NCBI GenBank assembly: GCA_902490005.1
Contig: CABUCM010000060.1
Coordinates: 1-9,711, forward strand
Length of the DNA: 9,711 bases
Direction of reading: 5' to 3'
From: an uncultured Ruminiclostridium sp.
GTDB taxonomy: Bacteria; Bacillota; Clostridia; Oscillospirales; Acutalibacteraceae
Part shown: positions 1 through 6,599 of the stretch, piece by piece
Numbering within the stretch: position 1 is the stretch's first letter
Layout of the letters: every line of letters starts with the position of its first letter
Position numbers and translations under genes: made by a program
The notes under the pieces: generated by a model
Told to the model about the DNA's origin: nothing
The model's database searches: none
Seen by the model: only the letters and a program-made list of their open reading frames with translations

Positions 1-1
1 G

Positions 2-1009
2 GTGCTGACCGTTACCGCTTATCATGCCAAACAGAAAGGCTGGACAATGCCGGATGATTTGTATCAATGGTGTGCAAAATCTGTTTCTAGTATTTTAGAA
101 CGGCGGGAATATACTGGCTGTACCGTCAACTTTAAGACTTATACCAAATCCCTGAAATTCAAAAAGCGACTGCAAAATCCGAAAGAAAATCAACGGATAT
201 TTGAAGGAACACAACCGGTAATCATTGAGTACGGACAATGGGAGCGGGTACAGGCTCTCAGGGAAAATAAACGCAGGCCAACCAAAACCGGTAAGACAAG
301 CATGTTCTCCGGTCTTGTCCGCTGTGCTGACTGCGGAGCTAAGCTCTATTACTGTACCTGCAACAGCTACAAAGATGATTCGCAAGACCATTTTGTCTGT
401 TCCAATTATAAAAGCAATACCGGTTCTTGCCAGATTCATTATATCCGTGAAATCACGCTGTATAAGCGGGTATTAGAATGTGTTCAGCGGACGCTGACCT
501 ATGTGCGGCTGTTTCAGGATGACTTCACACAGGAAATGCTGATGCAGGATGAAGCCAGCCGGAAAGCAAAACTGGCACAGAAACGAAAAGCCCTATCAGG
601 CGCACAGAAGCGTATGGAGGACTTGGATAAAATCATCCAGCACCTTTATGAAGATAATGTTTTAGGAAAACTGAGTGATCTTCGCTTCCAGAAGTTATCA
701 TCACAGTATGAGGCGGAGCAGGCAGAAATCCAGCAGCTTTCCGAAGTATTGGAGCGGGAAATCAAAGAAGAAGCCGAGCAGGTTTCGGATGTAGGGCGTT
801 TCTTACAACTCGCAGAACGGTATTCCGATATACAGGAACTTGACGCTGTGACAGTCAACGAACTGATTGAAAAAATCGTCATCCATAACCCGGAGAAAAT
901 TGACGGAAGAAAACATGTGACGATTGAGATTTACTTTACTTATGTGGGTAAAATCCAGATTCCCCTTCAAAAACCGGAGCTGTCTGCAAGTACGGAAAAA
1001 CCGGCGTGA
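2..1009 (+). CDS. Large serine recombinase, C-terminal part (cut by window edge)
   Basis: This is the distal part of a large serine recombinase, the enzyme class that integrates and excises conjugative or transposon-like elements. The frame is open to the left edge, so the N-terminal catalytic domain lies outside the window and the first GTG is not a true start. Visible parts are the end of the recombinase domain (about residues 1-60), a zinc ribbon with Cys108, Cys111, Cys133 and Cys143, a long charged coiled coil (about 185-265) containing LYEDNVLGKLSD, and a C-terminal segment ending in EKIVIHNPEKIDG, the arrangement of the DUF4368-type recombinases. Its codons are more AT-rich than those of the other genes here, which suggests recent transfer. 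It converges on murC with only 75 bp between stops, so this is probably the end of an integrative element. It is distinct from the second recombinase at 4391-5851, which is shorter in the coiled coil. Confidence 0.9.
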   Translation: MLTVTAYHAKQKGWTMPDDLYQWCAKSVSSILERREYTGCTVNFKTYTKSLKFKKRLQNPKENQRIFEGTQPVIIEYGQWERVQALRENKRRPTKTGKTSMFSGLVRCADCGAKLYYCTCNSYKDDSQDHFVCSNYKSNTGSCQIHYIREITLYKRVLECVQRTLTYVRLFQDDFTQEMLMQDEASRKAKLAQKRKALSGAQKRMEDLDKIIQHLYEDNVLGKLSDLRFQKLSSQYEAEQAEIQQLSEVLEREIKEEAEQVSDVGRFLQLAERYSDIQELDAVTVNELIEKIVIHNPEKIDGRKHVTIEIYFTYVGKIQIPLQKPELSASTEKPA

Positions 1010-1026
1010 TTGTTACCACGCCGGTT
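996..1026 (-). terminator. Intrinsic terminator for murC, over the recombinase stop codon
   Basis: AACCGGCGTG (999-1008) and CACGCCGGTT (1017-1026) form a perfect 10-bp stem with an 8-nt loop. On the minus strand the stem runs into TTTTT (1000 down to 996), so it fits termination of murC. On the plus strand the following bases are TCTACC, a poor U-tract, so termination of the recombinase there would be weaker. The hairpin includes the recombinase stop codon. Confidence 0.65.
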
Positions 1027-1084
1027 CTACCGGGAAATTTCATTTACTTCCTTATGAGCCTCCGCCTAAGGGAGCCTCTTCTTT

Positions 1085-2470
1085 TTATTTCACGGATTCC
1101 TGTTCCTGAAGCCGTTTTAAAATCATGTTGGCGCATTGATAAACATTTCCGCCGCCCAGGGTCAAAATCAAATCTCCTGGCCTCGCGCGTTGGGTGACAT
1201 AGCCGGTGATCTCCTCAAACGTATCAAACCACACGCTGCCGGGAACTTTATCCGCTAAATCCTTGGTGTAAATGTTGTAGGTGTTGACCTCTCGAACCGG
1301 CAGGATTTCCGACATCACTACCTTGTCGGGAATGGACAGGGCCTTGGCGAAGTCGTCCAGCAGCAAGGCGGTGCGGGAGTAGGTGTGGGGCTGAAAGACC
1401 GCCCAAACGGTCTGAAAGCCCATTTTCATCGCCGCGGTCAGCGTGGCGGAAAGCTCGGTGGGATGATGAGCAAAATCGTCGGCTACCATGATGCCGCAGG
1501 GATTGCCCAGCACTTCAAACCGGCGGTGAACCCCCGTAAAAGCGTGCAGGCTTTTGGCGATGTCTTCGGGGCTGACCCCTAAGGTATGGGCCGTGGCCGC
1601 TGCGGCCAGGGCGTTATAGATGTTGTGCTCTCCCGGCACGCTCAAAACGATGTCCGCCAGCTTTTCGCCCCGGTGCATCAGGGCGAATTCTTCGCAGACG
1701 CCCTTTTTTTCCGCGATGTTTCCAGCGTAATAGTCGTTAGTGTCCTTCAGGCCGAAGGTAGCCACAGGCAGCGGGATCCCTTCAATCGCCTTCGCGGTAT
1801 TGCCGTCGTCCCCATTCACCACCAGCCTTTTGGTAGTCTGTGAGGCGAACTGGCGGAAGGAATGGATAATATTGTCCAGGGTTTTAAAGTAATCCAAATG
1901 ATCGGCGTCGATGTTTAAAATCACCGAAACCGCCGGTGTGAGCTGCAAAAAGGTGTCCACATATTCGCAGGCCTCGCAGACCATAATCTCGCTGTTGCCC
2001 ACGCAGCTGTTCCCGCCCAGAAACGGAAGCCTGCCGCCAATGATGGAGGTAGGATCCTTTCCGCTCTGTACCAGAATCTGTGTCAGCATGGCGGTGGTTG
2101 TGGTTTTGCCATGGGTGCCGCTTACCGCCACCGCGTCGGCGTACCGGCGGCAGACGATGCCCAGCATCACGCTGCGCTCCAGGGTGGGAATCCCCTTTTC
2201 CCGGGCGGCCGCCAATTCTGGGTTATCCTGCTTGACCGCGGCGGTATAGACAACCGCTTCCGCATCCCCAATGTTTTCCGCCTTGTGTCCCATATATACC
2301 GGGATGCCATAGGAACGGATCCGCTGCAGGGTATCGGACTCGAAAACATCCGAGCCGGTGAGGAGAAAGCCCTCCCTATGAAGGATCTCGGCCATGGGGC
2401 ACATGCCGGAGCCGCCGATCCCAATGAAATGGAGCCGGTGAACCCGGTCCAAAAGGTCTTGATGTTCCAA
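1085..2470 (-). CDS. murC: UDP-N-acetylmuramate--L-alanine ligase MurC
   Basis: MurC is the cytoplasmic ATP-dependent ligase that adds L-alanine to UDP-N-acetylmuramate, the first amino-acid step of peptidoglycan precursor synthesis. The protein shows the N-terminal Rossmann motif HFIGIGGSGM, the ATP-binding loop GTHGKTTTTAM, the central NIDADHLDYF motif and the C-terminal DDFAHHPTE motif. I place the start at TTG 2470-2468. It is preceded by AGGAG (2483-2479) at 8 nt and gives a 461-residue protein, usual for MurC. The frame remains open to a GTG at 2536 and an in-frame ATG at 2497, but neither has a ribosome site and both fall in or next to the promoter. The gene is divergent from dpaA. The 3' end looks intact although a recombinase gene lies next to it. 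Confidence 0.95.
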   Translation of the reverse strand: MEHQDLLDRVHRLHFIGIGGSGMCPMAEILHREGFLLTGSDVFESDTLQRIRSYGIPVYMGHKAENIGDAEAVVYTAAVKQDNPELAAAREKGIPTLERSVMLGIVCRRYADAVAVSGTHGKTTTTAMLTQILVQSGKDPTSIIGGRLPFLGGNSCVGNSEIMVCEACEYVDTFLQLTPAVSVILNIDADHLDYFKTLDNIIHSFRQFASQTTKRLVVNGDDGNTAKAIEGIPLPVATFGLKDTNDYYAGNIAEKKGVCEEFALMHRGEKLADIVLSVPGEHNIYNALAAAATAHTLGVSPEDIAKSLHAFTGVHRRFEVLGNPCGIMVADDFAHHPTELSATLTAAMKMGFQTVWAVFQPHTYSRTALLLDDFAKALSIPDKVVMSEILPVREVNTYNIYTKDLADKVPGSVWFDTFEEITGYVTQRARPGDLILTLGGGNVYQCANMILKRLQEQESVK

Positions 2471-2504
2471 ACTGCACACTCCTGTCAAACTTTGCATATA
2501 TTCT

Positions 2505-2533
2505 ATTATATTGCTTTTGCCAGAGAATTTAAA
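2505..2533 (-). promoter_or_regulatory. SigA-type promoter of murC
   Basis: On the minus strand, TTTAAA (2533-2528, 4/6 to consensus) and a perfect TATAAT (2510-2505) are separated by 17 bp. Transcription would start near 2498, giving a leader of about 28 nt that contains the AGGAG before the TTG start. This fixes the murC start downstream of the longer open frame. Confidence 0.7.
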
Positions 2534-2562
2534 CACTTTTTTATAACTTTTATAAATTTATC

Positions 2563-2590
2563 ACCGCCATGCCCGCCTCTCCATACTATA
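2563..2590 (+). promoter_or_regulatory. SigK-type sporulation promoter of dpaA
   Basis: AC (2563-2564), 17 bp, then CATACTATA (2582-2590) matches the SigK pattern AC-N16/17-CATANNNTA completely. SigK is the late mother-cell sigma factor, and dipicolinate synthase genes are normally late mother-cell genes. No equally good SigA promoter is seen between here and dpaA. Transcription would start near 2597 and leave a leader of about 110 nt. SigE and SigK -10 elements resemble each other, so SigE use is not excluded. Confidence 0.65.
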
Positions 2591-2650
2591 GTAAGGAGAC
2601 GGGACATGGATTTCTCCAGGGGAAAAACAGGGGGAAGTCCCGAAAAAAAG

Positions 2651-2692
2651 GCCTGCGGTATTTGTGCAATGCCGGCAGGCTGAGCCTGTTTT
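2651..2692 (+). promoter_or_regulatory. Two mutually exclusive hairpins in the dpaA leader
   Basis: GCCTGC (2651-2656) can pair with GCAGGC (2675-2680). CAGGC (2676-2680) can instead pair with GCCTG (2684-2688) across a 3-nt TGA loop, directly followed by TTTT (2689-2692). The two structures share 2676-2680, so they cannot coexist; the second resembles a short terminator just before the dpaA ribosome site. Attenuation is only a suggestion, since the second stem is short (5-6 bp). Confidence 0.3.
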
Positions 2693-2708
2693 ATGGAGGT
2701 TGTACCTA

Positions 2709-3446
2709 ATGATTAAAATAAACGGCTTCGGGGTTTTGGGCGGAGACCAGCGCCAGGCGGCTATGGCGGAATCTATGGCGGCGGACGGCTATCCGGTGCT
2801 CTGCGCGGGCCTTGAGCATGTAAAAGGGAAAAATTTGAAAAAAACAGGATGGAAAGAAGCGGTGGAAGCGGACTATATTATCCTGCCCCTTCCGGTGACC
2901 AAGGACGGCGTTACGCTGAACGCTCCCTACGCCGGGTCGGAGCTTTTGTTGAACCAAGAGCTTTTTGCGATGCTGAAGGGGAAAAAAGTGTTTTGCGGGA
3001 TGAAAAACACACTTTTAAAAGTGGGGGACTATTTTAAGGAACTGACGCTTTTGGACTATTCCCAACAGGAGGAATTTGCCGTAAGAAACGCGGTGCCCAC
3101 AGCGGAGGGAGCTTTGGAGATCGCCATGGGAGAATATGACGGCATGATCGCCGGTTCCAAGTGCCTGGTCACCGGCTTTGGCAGGATCGGAAAGGTCCTG
3201 AGCGGAATGCTCAAGGGCATGGGCGCCAGTATCACGGTCAGCGCCCGCAAGCCGGAGGATTTGGCCTGGATTGAAATTTACGGCTACACGCCGGTTCTAA
3301 CCGGCAGGTTAAGCGACTATCAGGGGTTTGATTTTATTTTCAACACCATTCCCTCCATGATTTTTGACGCCCATACCCTGGCAAAAACCGCCCAGGGAGC
3401 CATCCTCATCGACCTTGCCTCGCTGCCCGGCGGGGCGGATCAGTAG
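2709..3446 (+). CDS. dpaA: Dipicolinate synthase subunit A, N-terminal part (gene split by element)
   Basis: DpaA (SpoVFA) is the dehydrogenase-like subunit that, with DpaB, turns a dihydrodipicolinate-pathway product into dipicolinic acid in the mother cell; the product is stored in the spore core. The start ATG is preceded by GGAGG (2695-2699) at 9 nt, and the frame extends upstream without another ribosome site. The 245 residues contain the N-terminal Rossmann-like region, NAVPTAEGALE (128-138), and the NAD-binding motif VTGFGRIGKVLS (154-165). The frame stops early: residues 1-242 reach the conserved LIDLASLPGG, then three foreign codons (A, D, Q) and TAG come from the element. Full-length family members have about 290-300 residues. 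The missing 45 residues are present intact at 7073-7210. Neither part has a frameshift, so this is a split gene rather than a decayed one. Confidence 0.93.
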   Translation: MIKINGFGVLGGDQRQAAMAESMAADGYPVLCAGLEHVKGKNLKKTGWKEAVEADYIILPLPVTKDGVTLNAPYAGSELLLNQELFAMLKGKKVFCGMKNTLLKVGDYFKELTLLDYSQQEEFAVRNAVPTAEGALEIAMGEYDGMIAGSKCLVTGFGRIGKVLSGMLKGMGASITVSARKPEDLAWIEIYGYTPVLTGRLSDYQGFDFIFNTIPSMIFDAHTLAKTAQGAILIDLASLPGGADQ

Positions 3447-3456
3447 ATTGCACAAG
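3416..3456 (+). other. attL: left junction of the dpaA intervening element
   Basis: The dpaA coding sequence meets the element at GGGG (3432-3435), which also occurs at the right junction (7070-7073). The left half, TGCCTC at 3416-3421, belongs to the gene side (attB arm). The right half, 3437-3456 (GGAT… to ACAAG), belongs to the element side (attP arm) and is an imperfect inverted copy of 7047-7066. The predicted crossover dinucleotide is GG at 3432-3433. Assignment rests on symmetry and on in-frame rejoining, not on experiment. Confidence 0.75.
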
Positions 3457-3495
3457 AAAAAGCGAGACCGGGAGAAGTCGGTCTCGCTTTTTCTT
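3454..3495. terminator. Strong bidirectional terminator just inside the element's left end
   Basis: 3454-3470 and 3479-3495 form a perfect 17-bp stem (GCGAGACCG core flanked by A-rich and T-rich arms) with an 8-nt loop. The plus strand continues in T-rich sequence and the minus strand in the complementary T-rich tract, so it can stop transcription both ways. It would end the minus-strand DUF4867 transcript and block dpaA transcription from entering the unexcised element. Its first three bases overlap the outer end of the predicted attP arm. Confidence 0.9.
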
Positions 3496-3509
3496 TTCAT
3501 TGATTTATC

Positions 3510-4133
3510 TTAAATGGTGATGTTATCGCCTTTTAATCCAACCCATGCGCCCTGGCTCTGCAAGCCGGCATCCTCATGGGCGATGAGCCATTTGTTTTTC
3601 GCGAACAGCAGGGCGTCTTCCCCCTGCTTTAGGGGAGTTTGATCCAAATCGGTATTGGTCCCCCTTGACAGCACCACCACGCTGCGGAAGCCCTCGTCGC
3701 TTACATGGCAGGGGGCATAGTGCAGGGAAGTGGCGTAAACCTCAATAGCGGCGCCCTTGGGCACCAAAAAGGCCTCCACGTTTTTCGTTTCATAGGTATA
3801 GTCGTTTAAGTCAATATCCTGCTGGGCGCCCAGCAAAAGCACCATGTCGGTGCAGGCTACATTGATTTCAGAGCACCGGTGATATTCCAGAGCGTTCAGC
3901 TTTTTGTTGTGGCCGTTGCAGTAGCCAAGCTGAATGGGAACGCCGCCGAAGCCGCGGTTTTGCAGGTCGTGGAAAACCGGAAGCTGCTCTAGTTCCGGGC
4001 AGGAAGCCACATAAACAGTATCGTCGGGAATCTCTATACGGTTCATAGCGGCGATCAGGTCGTCTAAGGCATAACCGGTAAGCACCTTGCCGTATTTCAA
4101 AAACGCTGGATCGCTGATGGAGTGAATTTTCAT
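3510..4133 (-). CDS. DUF4867 family protein (element cargo)
   Basis: I recognise this 207-residue protein as DUF4867, a family of unproven function that is often found near sugar metabolism genes; that context is from memory. The start ATG at 4133 has a GGGAG site about 8 nt upstream and begins MKIHSISDPAF. The open frame extends 12 codons further but without a better ribosome site. The central segment GYCNGHNKKLNALEYH (70-85) carries His75, Glu83, His85 and Glu89, with a further His138, a cupin-like arrangement that could bind a metal; that is inference. No signal peptide or membrane segment is seen, so it should be cytoplasmic. It points opposite to the other element genes, has its own SigA-type promoter and ends at the bidirectional terminator. 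A metabolic-looking gene is unexpected cargo for so small an element. Confidence 0.8.
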   Translation of the reverse strand: MKIHSISDPAFLKYGKVLTGYALDDLIAAMNRIEIPDDTVYVASCPELEQLPVFHDLQNRGFGGVPIQLGYCNGHNKKLNALEYHRCSEINVACTDMVLLLGAQQDIDLNDYTYETKNVEAFLVPKGAAIEVYATSLHYAPCHVSDEGFRSVVVLSRGTNTDLDQTPLKQGEDALLFAKNKWLIAHEDAGLQSQGAWVGLKGDNITI

Positions 4134-4183
4134 AACAGAGACTCCCTTCTTTATTGCGTGCCCGAGCACGTTTTGTTATTTAT

Positions 4184-4212
4184 AGTGTAAATCACAATCA
4201 GGGGATTGTCAA
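4184..4212 (-). promoter_or_regulatory. SigA-type promoter of the DUF4867 gene with an internal dyad
   Basis: On the minus strand a perfect TTGACA (4212-4207) is followed after 17 bp by TACACT (4189-4184, 4/6). A dyad, ACAATC (4194-4199) and GATTGT (4204-4209), is centred between the two elements and overlaps the -35, a position where a repressor would block polymerase. Transcription would start near 4177. The leader contains a small CGTGC/GCACG hairpin (4157-4170). Confidence 0.6.
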
Positions 4213-4274
4213 GTTCTAGAAGAGAAAAAGATATGAAAGTTTTTCTTATCGCATAAGCATAGAAGGAGGTGATA

Positions 4275-4391
4275 ATGATGAAAGAAACAAAAAAGGCGCG
4301 TTATATCTTCGCGGAAGAAGAGCGGCCGCTCTTAGAAAAATTACGGCTTCTCCTGTCGCTGCTGCTGGAACCGAACCGGAGCGAAAAATAA
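4275..4391 (+). CDS. 38-residue protein translationally coupled to the recombinase
   Basis: A 38-codon gene begins ATG ATG at 4275 behind AAGGAGGTGAT (4263-4273), a complete match to the 16S rRNA 3' end, though set only 1 nt before the first ATG and 4 nt before the second. Translation probably uses the second ATG (4278), giving 37 residues. The product is charged at both ends with a leucine-rich centre (LLEKLRLLLSLLLEP) that could form one amphipathic helix. Its TAA (4389-4391) overlaps the ATG of the recombinase (TAATG), and the recombinase has no strong ribosome site of its own, so its translation probably depends on this gene. I do not recognise a family. Position and size would suit a recombination directionality factor or a translational leader; neither is shown. 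Confidence 0.7.
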   Translation: MMKETKKARYIFAEEERPLLEKLRLLLSLLLEPNRSEK

Positions 4392-5851
4392 TGGAACCGG
4401 CGGCGTTGTATTTGCGGCTGTCCCAGGAGGATGGGGAGCGCTGGGGGGAATCTCAAAGCATTTCCAACCAAAGGACGTTTTTGACCCAGTACTGCCGAGA
4501 AAATGGCTTTACCGTATCCGGATGCTATATCGACGACGGCTATACCGGCACGAATTTCAACCGCCCAGGCTTCCAGAGGCTGCTTCAAGATATCGAACGG
4601 GGAGACGTAAAAACCGTGATTACCAAGGACCTTTCCCGGCTTGGGCGGGACTACATTGAAACCGGAAGGTATGTGGACCGCTATTTCCCGGAAAAGGGCG
4701 TGCGGTACATAGCCGTCAACGACGGAGTGGACACAGGCCGGGAGGAAAGCGCCGGCAACGATATGAGCGCCTTTAAAACGGTGTTCAACGATTTTTACGC
4801 CAGGGACGTGTCCAAAAAGGTCCGCTCCGCCCTGACGGCCAAACGGCGGGCCGGAGAATTTATCGGCGCGTGGGCCCCCTATGGCTATCAAAAGGACCCG
4901 GCCCGCCCGGGCAGGCTGGTGCCGGATCCGGACGGCGCCCTGATAGTCCGGCGGATCTACCGGGATTTTTTAAAAGGAGAAAGCGTCCGGGGAATTGCCA
5001 GAAGCCTAACCCGGGAAGGCGTTCCCACGCCCCTGGAAAAGCGGGGCGAAACCCGAAGCGGAAAAGGAGCCTGGAACGAGAGCACGATCCGGCGTATCCT
5101 TACCTGCGAAACCTACGCCGGAAACTTGACCCAAAACCAAAGCAAAACTGTCAGCTACAAGGTGAAGAAGCGGGTTCCCATCCCCAAAAAGGAATGGATC
5201 GTGGTCCCGAACACTCATGAGCCGTTAATTTCAAAGGAGGAATTTCAAATGGCCCAGCAGATTTTCAGCACAAGGCCCAGCCCCCAGGAACCCAAGGACC
5301 GGCATTTATTGTCCGGGCTGGTGTTCTGCGGGGACTGCGGTTCTCCCATGACCTTCGTCAAAGACGGCCCCAGAACCTATCTGGTTTGTTCCGCCAGCCG
5401 GCGGTATCCCGGTTCCTGCAGAACCCATTGTATCCGCGAGGACCAGGTGGAACAAACGCTGCTGGAAAGCCTGCGGTCGCTTTGTGAAAAGGTGGCTCCC
5501 CAAAGCCTTTACCCGGAATTCCCCAAAAAATCCAGGGAGCTGGCGGCAAAGGAACTGCGAAACGCCAAGGAGCAGCTGGCGTTTTACCGGCGTACCAGCC
5601 GGGAGGCGGAAAAATTCCCAAATATCCAGCGCCAGTTTTTAGGCTACTGCGAACTTTGGCAGCGGAAGGTTGACGCATTGGAAGAGGAACTGACCGCGGA
5701 AAACCCAGAGGACCGGCGGGAGCTGGCGGCGAAGGAACTGCTGCGGCTTGAACGGCCAGGCAGAACGGTAATCCAGGCCTTGGTGAAAAAAATTGTGGTT
5801 CATGGGGACAAATCCCTGGATTTCTATTTTTGCTTTCCTGATCCCAGATAG
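4391..5851 (+). CDS. Large serine recombinase (predicted excisionase/integrase of the dpaA element)
   Basis: This 486-residue protein is a complete large serine recombinase. The N-terminal catalytic domain (about 1-150) shows YLRLSQEDGE with the likely nucleophile Ser11, and ITKDLSRLGRDYIETGRY (77-94) with the active-site arginines. The recombinase domain (about 155-290) contains GAWAPYGYQ and NESTIRRILTCETYAGN. A zinc ribbon follows with Cys313, Cys316, Cys333 and Cys343, then a coiled coil (about 380-440) and a short tail with KKIVVHGD. All expected motifs are intact, so the enzyme is probably active. It should cut both element ends at a central dinucleotide through a phosphoserine intermediate and rejoin them. 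It begins inside the stop of the 38-codon gene. No convincing SigA promoter is visible upstream, in keeping with stage-specific expression. It is related to, but clearly distinct from, the recombinase at 2-1009. Confidence 0.95.
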   Translation: MEPAALYLRLSQEDGERWGESQSISNQRTFLTQYCRENGFTVSGCYIDDGYTGTNFNRPGFQRLLQDIERGDVKTVITKDLSRLGRDYIETGRYVDRYFPEKGVRYIAVNDGVDTGREESAGNDMSAFKTVFNDFYARDVSKKVRSALTAKRRAGEFIGAWAPYGYQKDPARPGRLVPDPDGALIVRRIYRDFLKGESVRGIARSLTREGVPTPLEKRGETRSGKGAWNESTIRRILTCETYAGNLTQNQSKTVSYKVKKRVPIPKKEWIVVPNTHEPLISKEEFQMAQQIFSTRPSPQEPKDRHLLSGLVFCGDCGSPMTFVKDGPRTYLVCSASRRYPGSCRTHCIREDQVEQTLLESLRSLCEKVAPQSLYPEFPKKSRELAAKELRNAKEQLAFYRRTSREAEKFPNIQRQFLGYCELWQRKVDALEEELTAENPEDRRELAAKELLRLERPGRTVIQALVKKIVVHGDKSLDFYFCFPDPR

Positions 5852-5859
5852 GGGCTTCC

Positions 5860-5888
5860 TTGCGGCGGAAAGAAAAACATGGTATGAT
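5860..5888 (+). promoter_or_regulatory. SigA-type promoter of the PAP2 gene
   Basis: TTGCGG (5860-5865, 3/6) and TATGAT (5883-5888, 5/6) are 17 bp apart, giving a start near 5895, very close to the ribosome site of the PAP2 gene. It lies just after the recombinase stop, so the phosphatase can be expressed independently of the recombinase. Confidence 0.5.
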
Positions 5889-5909
5889 ACCTCACAAAGG
5901 GGAGATCGT

Positions 5910-6401
5910 ATGAAGGAAGCCCAGTATCAAAAGCTGACGGCGTTTTGCCGAAAGACCAAAACAAGAGAAAAGATAATTGCCGGCGTTACGAAATATCTGC
6001 CGGATGTCATCGCGGTGGCCTATCCCGCCGCCGTTGCGGTACTGCTGGCGCGGGGATATCCGGAGCTGCTCCGGTTTGTTTTGGTGCCGCTGGCCGCCTT
6101 AGCGGCGGTAACGGCGCTAAGGCATGTGTTCCATGCCCCCAGGCCCTATGACAAGATGAATTTCCAGCCCCTGCTTTCCCACAAGCCGGGGGATTCCTTT
6201 CCCAGCCGGCATACGGCCAGCTCGGTGATTATCGCCATCGCCTTTTGGTACCTTTCGCCGCCCCTGGGCATAGCCGCGTCGGCGCTTGCGGCGGTGGTCG
6301 GGGTTTCCCGCGTCGTGGCGGGTCTGCATTATCCGAAGGATGTGCTGGCTGGGGCCGGCATCAGCGTGGCGATTGGTGTTTTAGGCTTTTGGGTCCTTTA
6401 A
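5910..6401 (+). CDS. PAP2-family membrane phosphatase (element cargo)
   Basis: This 163-residue integral membrane protein belongs to the PAP2 (type 2 phosphatidic acid phosphatase) family, which dephosphorylates lipid phosphates such as undecaprenyl pyrophosphate or phosphatidate. The three family motifs are visible: R71-x6-R78-P79 (RHVFHAPRP, Arg replacing the usual Lys), PSRH at 98-101 (usual PSGH) and SRVVAGLHYPKD (133-144) with the catalytic His140 and Asp144. Hydrophobic segments lie at about 31-48, 54-70, 104-135 and 145-163. The ATG at 5910 follows AGGGGAG (5898-5904) at 5 nt. The same frame opens further upstream but overlaps the recombinase end without a ribosome site. The substrate cannot be read from sequence; an undecaprenyl-phosphate role is a guess. 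Confidence 0.88.
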   Translation: MKEAQYQKLTAFCRKTKTREKIIAGVTKYLPDVIAVAYPAAVAVLLARGYPELLRFVLVPLAALAAVTALRHVFHAPRPYDKMNFQPLLSHKPGDSFPSRHTASSVIIAIAFWYLSPPLGIAASALAAVVGVSRVVAGLHYPKDVLAGAGISVAIGVLGFWVL

Positions 6402-6599
6402 CGGCGGGCGAAAATAGGCGGGCTTTTTTGTAAGGCGGCAGCGGGAACCGCATCCGGCGATTGTTCTGATTCAGCGCGATAAAACGCGGAAATCACTTCC
6501 GCAACGCAGACGCAACCAATTGTTGCGGAATAGTTGGTGGAGGCAACCTTAGAAATTATGATAGAATGGACCCAACAAAAATGGAAAGGAGAGGAAAAC
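6402..6599 (+). promoter_or_regulatory. Regulatory region before the TM-HTH gene: inverted repeat and SigA-type promoter
   Basis: After the PAP2 stop there is a directly repeated GGCGGGC (6403-6409, 6418-6424) followed by a T-tract; no good hairpin forms. A perfect 9-bp inverted repeat, TTCCGCAAC (6497-6505) and GTTGCGGAA (6522-6530), lies immediately before a promoter with TTGGTG (6534-6539, 3/6), 17 bp and TATGAT (6557-6562, 5/6). A nested CGCAAC/GTTGCG dyad (6511-6516, 6522-6527) uses the same right arm. The repeat is placed as an operator could be, possibly for the HTH protein encoded next to it. No gene was found in this stretch. Confidence 0.5.

Noticed and set aside
1064..1080. Possible hairpin CTCC/GGAG or short GAGCCTC direct repeat near the murC end as attachment core
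   Set aside because: The stem is only 4 bp and the repeat 7 bp within the same site; without the other element end neither can be assigned.
2111..2683. Long plus-strand open frame opposite murC
   Set aside because: It is a shadow of murC on the other strand, runs through the divergent promoters, has no ribosome site and resembles no family.
2709..3446. dpaA as an ordinary truncated pseudogene
   Set aside because: The missing 45 codons are present, intact and in frame at 7073-7210, still overlapping dpaB, and the break coincides with symmetric recombinase-type junctions.
6402..6430. Terminator after the PAP2 gene (GGCGGGC twice, then a T-tract)
   Set aside because: The two GGCGGGC copies are direct, not inverted, so no stem forms.
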